Shown one piece after another: positions 58,101-64,000 of a stretch of 64,000 bases of DNA. The position numbers were made by a program, and so were the translations under genes. The DNA is from Diospyros lotus (Eukaryota; Streptophyta; Magnoliopsida; Ericales; Ebenaceae): contig NC_068352.1 in assembly GCF_014633365.1 (NCBI RefSeq), forward strand, positions 26,197,310 to 26,261,309, read 5' to 3'. The notes beneath the pieces are model-generated. The model ran no database searches and was not told the DNA's origin. It worked only from the letters and a program-made list of their open reading frames with translations. Positions within the stretch are counted from its first letter, which is position 1. Each line of letters opens with the position of its first letter.

Positions 58101-61100
58101 TCTGCATAGTGGGGATCTCTCTTTTTCTGACCCTTTGTGTATCTCATGTTTGCTCTCTAATATGAAATAAATACTGATCTTAAGCTACTTTTTGGAGAAA
58201 AATATTGAAGGTAACACATTATTGATTCGGAATCTCTTCTGTTCAGGCAAGAGAGCCAGGTTAATGGTTGATGAATGTGAGGAAGATTATGAAATAGAAG
58301 AGGAATTAGTAGCAGGTAAGGAAGAATGGACATTTGATCATCTGTGCAGTGATGCTATTTTTCACAAGGAGGACAATGTAGATTCTGAGATTCAAACTGG
58401 ATGCTGGGGTCTATTGGATGGTCATGCACTGGCACGGATCTTTCATTTCCTCGGAAATGATGTAAAATCCCTTGTTTTTGCTGCTTTGACTTGTAAGCAC
58501 TGGAGAGCAGTGGTCAACTTTTACAAAGACATCTCCAGAGAGGTTGACTTGTCATCTCTTGGCCCTAGTTGCACTGACAGCATCATCTGGAAAATCATGG
58601 TATATTTTCTTTTGTTACATTTTCTTTTCATGTACTTTTTTAGTTTTGGCTTGTGGAGGTTTTTTTGTTTTATGTTGGGGTTGGATGTTGTTTCAGTTTT
58701 AATGCAAAATTGAGAAAATTGTCCAATGTTGAAGTCTAATATTTTTGTTTGCTTGCAGAATGGTTACAAAAAGGAGAAGATAACTTCACTGGTTCTACTT
58801 GGTTGCACCAATGTCTCTTTGGGCATGCTGGAGAAAATTATTCGGTTATTCCCTTCCTTATCTTGTATGGATATTAGAGGCTGCAGCCAGTTAATTCATT
58901 TGGTTGATAAATTTCCAAACATTAATTGGATCAAGAGCAGAGGACATTCAAAATTAAGGAGCCTTAAGCACATAAATGAGAGAACTTCAACTGTGTTCAA
59001 AAGTCAGAATGGGCTGGAAAGTAACATGGATGATTCCAGTGGATTGCGAGATTATTTTGAAAGTTTGAATCGAAGGGACTCAGCAAATCAGTCTTTCCGC
59101 AAAAGCTTGTACAAACGTTCAAAACTGTATGATGCTAGAAAGTCATCTTCCATCCTATCTAGGGATGCGCATTTGAGGCACTGGGCTGTCAGAAAATCTG
59201 AAAGTAGTTACAAGAGGATGGAGGAATTCCTTGTTTCAGGTCTGAAAGACATAATGAAGGAGAACACCTTTGATTTTTTTGTGCCCAAGGTACTGTGATA
59301 TGGTTTCTAGATTTGCCTGATGAGAAGTCTTCTCTTATATATACACATGCATATATTTGTCTTTTAAAGCTCATATTTCATGCTTGCCAGGTTGCTGAAA
59401 TTGAGAATAGAATGAAGAGTGGCTACTATGCTGGCCGTGGCTTGAGCTCTGTGAAAGAGGATATCAGTCGGATGTGCCGGGATGCAATCAAGTAAGTTCA
59501 AGCTTTTCTATTTGGCAGTTGTATAGGATGAATCTCGGTTAATAGCATTTAGCAGTGGAACCTTAGTTAATAATGGAGAAATAGCCCCTTCAGCTCTCTT
59601 AATTGTCTTGAAAGCTGAGGAAGGCTGCAGATGGAGGTATGGGTGAAAATACTATAGTTTGTTTTCTGAAGAACCAGATAACCTGGGGAGAATATGTTCG
59701 GCGATCTATTTCCTATGACCATTGTTCAAAAATTGTTCTCAAAATACCCTAATTTTAGGTGACAACAAAAAGATTTTTCATTGGTTCTGAAAATCTTTAC
59801 CACATGTAGGTGAAATCTATATTAAAACAAAGGTGTTTTTAGAGTTTCCGACTTTTTGGTTTTTTAAAATGACAAAAACAAAAAGAAAGTAAACACAAGA
59901 ACCATAACCAAAGCTATTTGCTGTTTCCGAAACATAAGAAATGAAGTTGCCACTGGGAGTAGGCTTAGCAGATGAGTTTTTAATAGATGCCTGGGCTAAA
60001 TTTTTGTCAAAGGGGGCCACGTTCTAGAAATCTGTTGTGGATTCTTTTACATGTTTTCAGAATGTGGAACCTGTTAAAGATAAGATTGATGCTAACAGCT
60101 TGTGTCAAGTTACCATCTTCTGCATTTTGAAAATTCAATGAAACAAAAACTGAAGGAAAAAATCCCAAATGTAACCTATGCCAAAGAGGCCCTGAGACTC
60201 TCATTTGTTTGTCTTTACATGTTTTGTTTCTGATGTCTGTGTTTGTGATGTGGGGGGGGGGGGGGGGGGGGTGCTTGTTCATCCTTGGATGTTATGTTGG
60301 TACTTCTACACATGTGATGTATTTATCTAATGTACTACAAAATTATGATTAATGTCTTAGGTATGATGATTGAGGTCACACTGTTTATGCATTGCTTCAT
60401 GAACATTAAATTTTAGCAAATATTGAAGGGAGAATATGTAATCCACCTAAGGGGGAGGAAAGGAAAATGAAATCAGTTGATTTCCTGCATCCAAATAATT
60501 ATGGTATAGATGGAGCTTTTGTTAGCTTCACACACAACAATTGAGTGCACTTGATTCCACAATATGTACCGAGGATTTTGGGCTACTATACTGATTGGCA
60601 TCCTACTGCTGTTTTTGCAAAATTTTGATCTCTGGACAGTACCATATTGCAGTTACCATAGTATTTTTGATGTGCTTGTGCTTATATTGCTTACTCATTT
60701 CTTTCCTGTTGCCTACTTTTTTACCTTTGTATGCTGAGCATGTTAACAGCATGTTTTCTTTCTTCCTTGCCTGCCCTCGTTTTTACAAATATTATCTGTG
60801 TGCAGAGCGAAAAATCGTGGTGATGCTGGAGATATGAATCGCATTGTTACATTATTTATCCGACTTGCTACACGCTTGGAAGGTGGTTCTAAGCTTTCTC
60901 ATGAAAGAGATGAGATGATGAAGAACTGGAAAGATGATTTATCTGCAGGTCTTGACCTTGCTACCTCAAAGTACAAGAAGAAGCTCAACAAGGTGACGGA
61001 AAAGAAAATGATTCGAAGTTATGGAACCTCTATTAATGGTGGTTCTGATTATGGAGAGTATGCTTCTGATAGAGAAATCAGAAGGCGTTTATCCAGGTTG

Positions 61101-63926
61101 AATAAAAAATCTATGGACTCTGGAAGTGAGACATCTGATGAACTGAACGGGTCTTCTGAAGAAACCAAGACTGACAGTGAGAGTAGTGACTCAGATACAG
61201 AAAGTGGCTCTGATTTCCAATCAGAAAGTCGTGTTGTTGATTCAAGGGGAGATGGATACTTCCCTGCAGATGATGGGTTTGATTCTCTGACTGATGAACG
61301 TGAATGGGGTGCTCGAATGACGAAAGCTAGCCTTGTTCCTCCTGTTACTAGGAAATATGAAATAATTGACAGATATGTAATTGTAGCAGACGAGGAGCTA
61401 GTGAAGAGGAAGATGCAGGTTTCTTTACCTGATGACTATGCTGAGAAGCTCAGTGCTCAGAGAAATGGCACTGAGGAATCGGATATGGAGATACCTGAAG
61501 TTAAGGACTATAAGCCTAGAAAACAGCTTGGAGTTGAGGTAATAGAACAAGAAGTTTATGGCATAGATCCTTACACTCATAATCTTCTTCTTGATTCCAT
61601 GCCAGAGGGATCAGATTGGAGTCTTCAGGATAAGCACGTGTTTATTGAAGATGTTCTACTCCGTATGCTGAATAAGCAGGTTCGGCACTTCACAGGCACT
61701 GGAAACACTCCCATGATGTATCCTTTGCAGCCTGTTGTTGAGGACATCCTAAAAACTGCCAAGGAAGAACATGATACACGAATTGTTAAATTTTGTGAAT
61801 GTATCCTGAAGGCAATTGATAGTCGTCCCGGGGATAATTATGTTGCTTATAGGAAGGTAAGGGCTACTTTTTAGCTGCAAGATCTAATAGTTGATTACTC
61901 TTGTGCACTGTCTCTAGTCTAAATGTTAGGTTTGAATGTTTTGTTTTTTTTTTTCCTGAAAGAATGTTAAGTTTGATGACTTTTTTATTTTTCTATTTGA
62001 AGTTTTATTTAGGATACTGGTTTTGTTTTCCTATTGTTCACTGTTATCTGTTTCTCAGGGTCTTGGCGTTGTTTGCAATAAAGAAGGTGGATTTGGTGAA
62101 GAGGATTTTGTTGTGGAGTTTCTGGGTGAGGTATGGATGTGCATTTTTTTTGTTTCATTAGCTTATAGACAACCACAAAAACGACAATCACAAGCTTTAA
62201 TCTCACCATCTTGGTTGGCTACATAAATTCTAGATCTCCATCATCTTATCTAGAATTCACATAGTTTGATCCAATGAGTTTTATGCTAGCTGTCGGCTAC
62301 CTAAAGCAACTCTTCTACTTCATCTAGGGTTAGGATCAGCTGAAATAAGAGCACCTTCAACACTAGAAGTGTCCAGGGAATTACTGAATGAATGAATCTC
62401 ATTTTAGAACTCAACCAAAAATGAATAAATAAGTAAATAGTATAAGAATCTAGCTGCAATTCCTTAATTTTATTTGGGTTAATTGCCAAAAATACTTTTA
62501 CTTTGTTTTTGTTTGGACTGAACTTTTAATTTCATTAATAGTAATATCCAACTTTACTTTTGGTTCAATTTGGACTGCCGATACTCCCTTGTTAATAAAA
62601 ACCGTTAAATGCTAATGAGGCCTGGCATCTCAGTTAAACTAACACAAAATTTAAACTGAGTATGTATATATGTGTATATATATATATATTAATTATATGA
62701 AAGTTAAAAAAAAAAAGTGCAGGCTACCATGGCTGGAGTTGAACCCCAGCGATGGGGTTCCTTCTGCAATCCAAGGGAACAAGATGATGAGAAGAAGAAA
62801 GAAAGGTGGGCAGCAGTTGCAGTGGCTGTGACCATGGTGCACTAACCATGGAAAAAAAAGAGAGGAAGACAGAAAGAGAACAGAAGCCAAAGAAAGAAGT
62901 AGAAGAGAACAGGAGAAAAGAACGGAGAAAAAAAGAGAAAGAATTTATTCTGCTCATGTTTTATTTGTCTTGAACATTGCTATTGGATGCAATGTTATGA
63001 TTACAAAAAGCATCATCTGCCTCTGTTCTGATGTCAATGCCTCAGGTTTTCTCAGTGAAGCTTGATGAATCAACAGATGAGCAAGTTAACACCTCGATAG
63101 ATATGGGAGGTGAATGTGGATAGATGGGGTTCAGTCAAACCCTAGTGATGCCGGAACCCCCATCACTGGGGTTCAGCTCTGGTCTAGACTGTCAGAGATT
63201 TGTTTTTAAATTTTCATATTAATTATAATATATATTTAGTTTATATGTTTTAGTAGTTTAAGTTGGCAGACCATGTCAGCATTTTTAATCTGAGGTGACA
63301 GGCAACTAATCTAACTTTGCATGTGATGTCACCATTTAACAGTTGTTTTTATTAACGTGAGAAAAATGGAAGTCCAAAATTGAAACAAAATTAGAGTTGG
63401 ATGCTATTATTAATAACATTAAAAGTTTAGTCCAAAATTGAAAATATGGTAAAAGTTCAGTTTTTTTTTTGGCAATTTACCCATTTTATTTTCTGATATT
63501 TTTCATTCCCATTTTTTCTTGTTCAAATCCAAGTTCCAAGCATTCTTCAAAAGTTTTAAGATGCTGAAACTTTTGTTGATATATTTCTCTCTGCTGATAA
63601 ATATAGGTTTATCCTGCTTGGAAATGGTTTGAGAAGCAAGATGGGATTCGTTCTTTGCAAAAAAATAGTGAAGATCCAGCACCAGAGTTTTATAACATTA
63701 ATCTTGAGAGGCCAAAGGTATGCTTTATGCTCTACATGGACAAGTTTGTCCTTGAAGTTGTCATAGCCTTTAATTTCTTCGTATTACACCAACATGTTCA
63801 TCTGATGTTTTTGCTTATTTGGCAGGGTGATGCTGATGGCTATGACTTGGTAGTTGTTGATGCAATGCATAAAGCAAACTATGCAAGTCGAATTTGTCAC
63901 TCATGCCGCCCTAATTGTGAGGCAAA
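52149..63926 (+). CDS. ATXR3: ATXR3/SDG2-like histone H3K4 methyltransferase (5' part)
   Basis: Ten coding exons with consistent phases: 52149-54339, 54476-54532, 55469-56668, 58247-58599, 58759-59289, 59391-59491, 60806-61856, 62059-62130, 63607-63717, 63826-63926; 1922 residues so far. Arabidopsis ATXR3 has about 2335, so roughly 400 residues lie beyond the window. ATXR3 is the main nuclear H3K4 trimethyltransferase in Arabidopsis. Visible parts: Lys/Glu-rich repeats of the type KGELEKGEF (residues about 85-220), an Arg/Ser/Asp-rich stretch (about 380-470), two GYF-like modules (WFYLDHFGVERGPS near 583; WYYLDGAGHEHGPS near 995), an F-box-like helix set (LDGHALARIFHFLGNDVKSL near 1200) and the SET start (GLGVVCNKEGGFGEEDFVVE through SRICHSCRPNCEAK). 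Start chosen at MGDGGVAC, after an upstream in-frame Met. The introns host a hAT and a Mutator-like element. Confidence 0.93.
54533..55468 (+). other. ATXR3 intron 2
   Basis: Contains a poly-T/poly-G/TG tract (about 54928-54970) and a GA microsatellite near 55100-55130. No gene. Confidence 0.75.
57212..57874 (+). mobile_element. hAT derivative in ATXR3 intron 3
   Basis: Ends TAGTGTTATTAAAGG and, inverted, CTGTGTTATTAAAGG; 8-bp duplication tattgtac (57204-57211, 57875-57882). Contains a short acidic frame at 57364-57516 that resembles the tail of plant hAT transposases. No other transposase sequence. Confidence 0.85.
57364..57516 (+). pseudogene. hAT transposase C-terminal tail fragment
   Basis: 50 codons with the acidic stretch ELDEDGEGDDVEEDIRDDAS and a stop. 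Plant hAT transposases often end in such a tail after their dimerisation domain. The catalytic body is absent, so it is an internal-deletion relic. Confidence 0.5.
59492..60805 (+). other. ATXR3 intron 6
   Basis: 1314 bp from A|GTAAG to TGCAG|AGCG. Holds a 20-base poly-G run at about 60252-60271. Nothing else recognised. Confidence 0.75.
62131..63606 (+). other. ATXR3 intron 8
   Basis: 1476 bp separating two exons of the SET domain; 1007 bp of it is the Mutator-like element at 62476-63482. Confidence 0.8.
62476..63482. mobile_element. Mutator-like non-autonomous element in ATXR3 intron 8
   Basis: Perfect 9-bp duplication attttattt (62467-62475, 63483-63491). About 150-bp terminal inverted repeats start GGGTTAATTGCC and, inverted, GGGTAAATTGCC. 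The centre has a second, shorter inverted pair around gaacccca/tggggttc (62740-62765, 63124-63172). No transposase. Confidence 0.92.
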
Positions 63927-64000
63927 GTAAGCTTTCATGCTTGTTTATCTCATTTCTGTTTGAAAGGCATGTCTATCTGATTACTTGTCTGATAGTTTCC

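Larger units (their letters stand above)
56669..58246 (+). other. ATXR3 intron 3
   Basis: 1578 bp between CAG|GTATTG and TTCAG|GCAAG. Carries the hAT derivative at 57212-57874. Continuous reading past 56668 to 56772 is intronic. Confidence 0.8.

Overview
The window reads as AT-rich nuclear DNA of a eudicot plant. The evidence is spliced genes with GT-AG introns, plant-specific families (GRAS, NPH3/BTB, ATXR3-type SET) and dense LTR retrotransposons and MITEs. All calls come from reading the sequence; no database search was run.

Host genes lie at the two ends. Left: the last exon of a 60S ribosomal protein L8 (uL2) gene (2071-2416, +), whose intron fills the first 2 kb. Then come a three-exon BTB/NPH3-family gene (5848-8855, -) and an SCL32-like GRAS gene (13701-15044, -). 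Right: the first ten coding exons of an ATXR3/SDG2-like H3K4 methyltransferase (52149-63926, +), which runs off the window inside its SET domain.

The middle (about 21-50 kb) is nested transposons. A Cassandra-like TRIM lies at 21107-21798. A decayed Copia gag/protease remnant (about 24.3-25.9 kb, +) is split by a 13.9-kb Athila-type Ty3/Gypsy element (25930-39875, -). That element has near-identical 2.1-kb LTRs, a 5-bp target duplication, a tRNA-Asp primer site and gag-pol. A second decayed Copia element (about 40.1-49.9 kb, -) is broken by a hAT MITE, a 1.84-kb Mutator-like element that itself contains a hAT MITE, and a solo LTR. Further hAT, Mutator-like, Harbinger-like and SINE copies sit in introns and intergenic DNA; many have visible target duplications.

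The main discovery candidate is inside the Athila element. Between pol and the 3' LTR, on the element's sense strand, lie two intact accessory ORFs. One (30688-31233) encodes a basic Cys-rich protein resembling nucleic-acid-binding proteins (NABPs) of plant betaflexiviruses. The other (29861-30520) encodes a LONELY GUY-like cytokinin riboside monophosphate phosphoribohydrolase. Upstream lie a palindrome, short repeats and TATA-like boxes; a strong 3' splice site sits just before the LOG start; hairpin-forming repeats follow. Two extra polypurine-tract-like motifs flank the pair. This looks like a self-contained module by which a retrotransposon could affect silencing and cytokinin level, but that function is inference.
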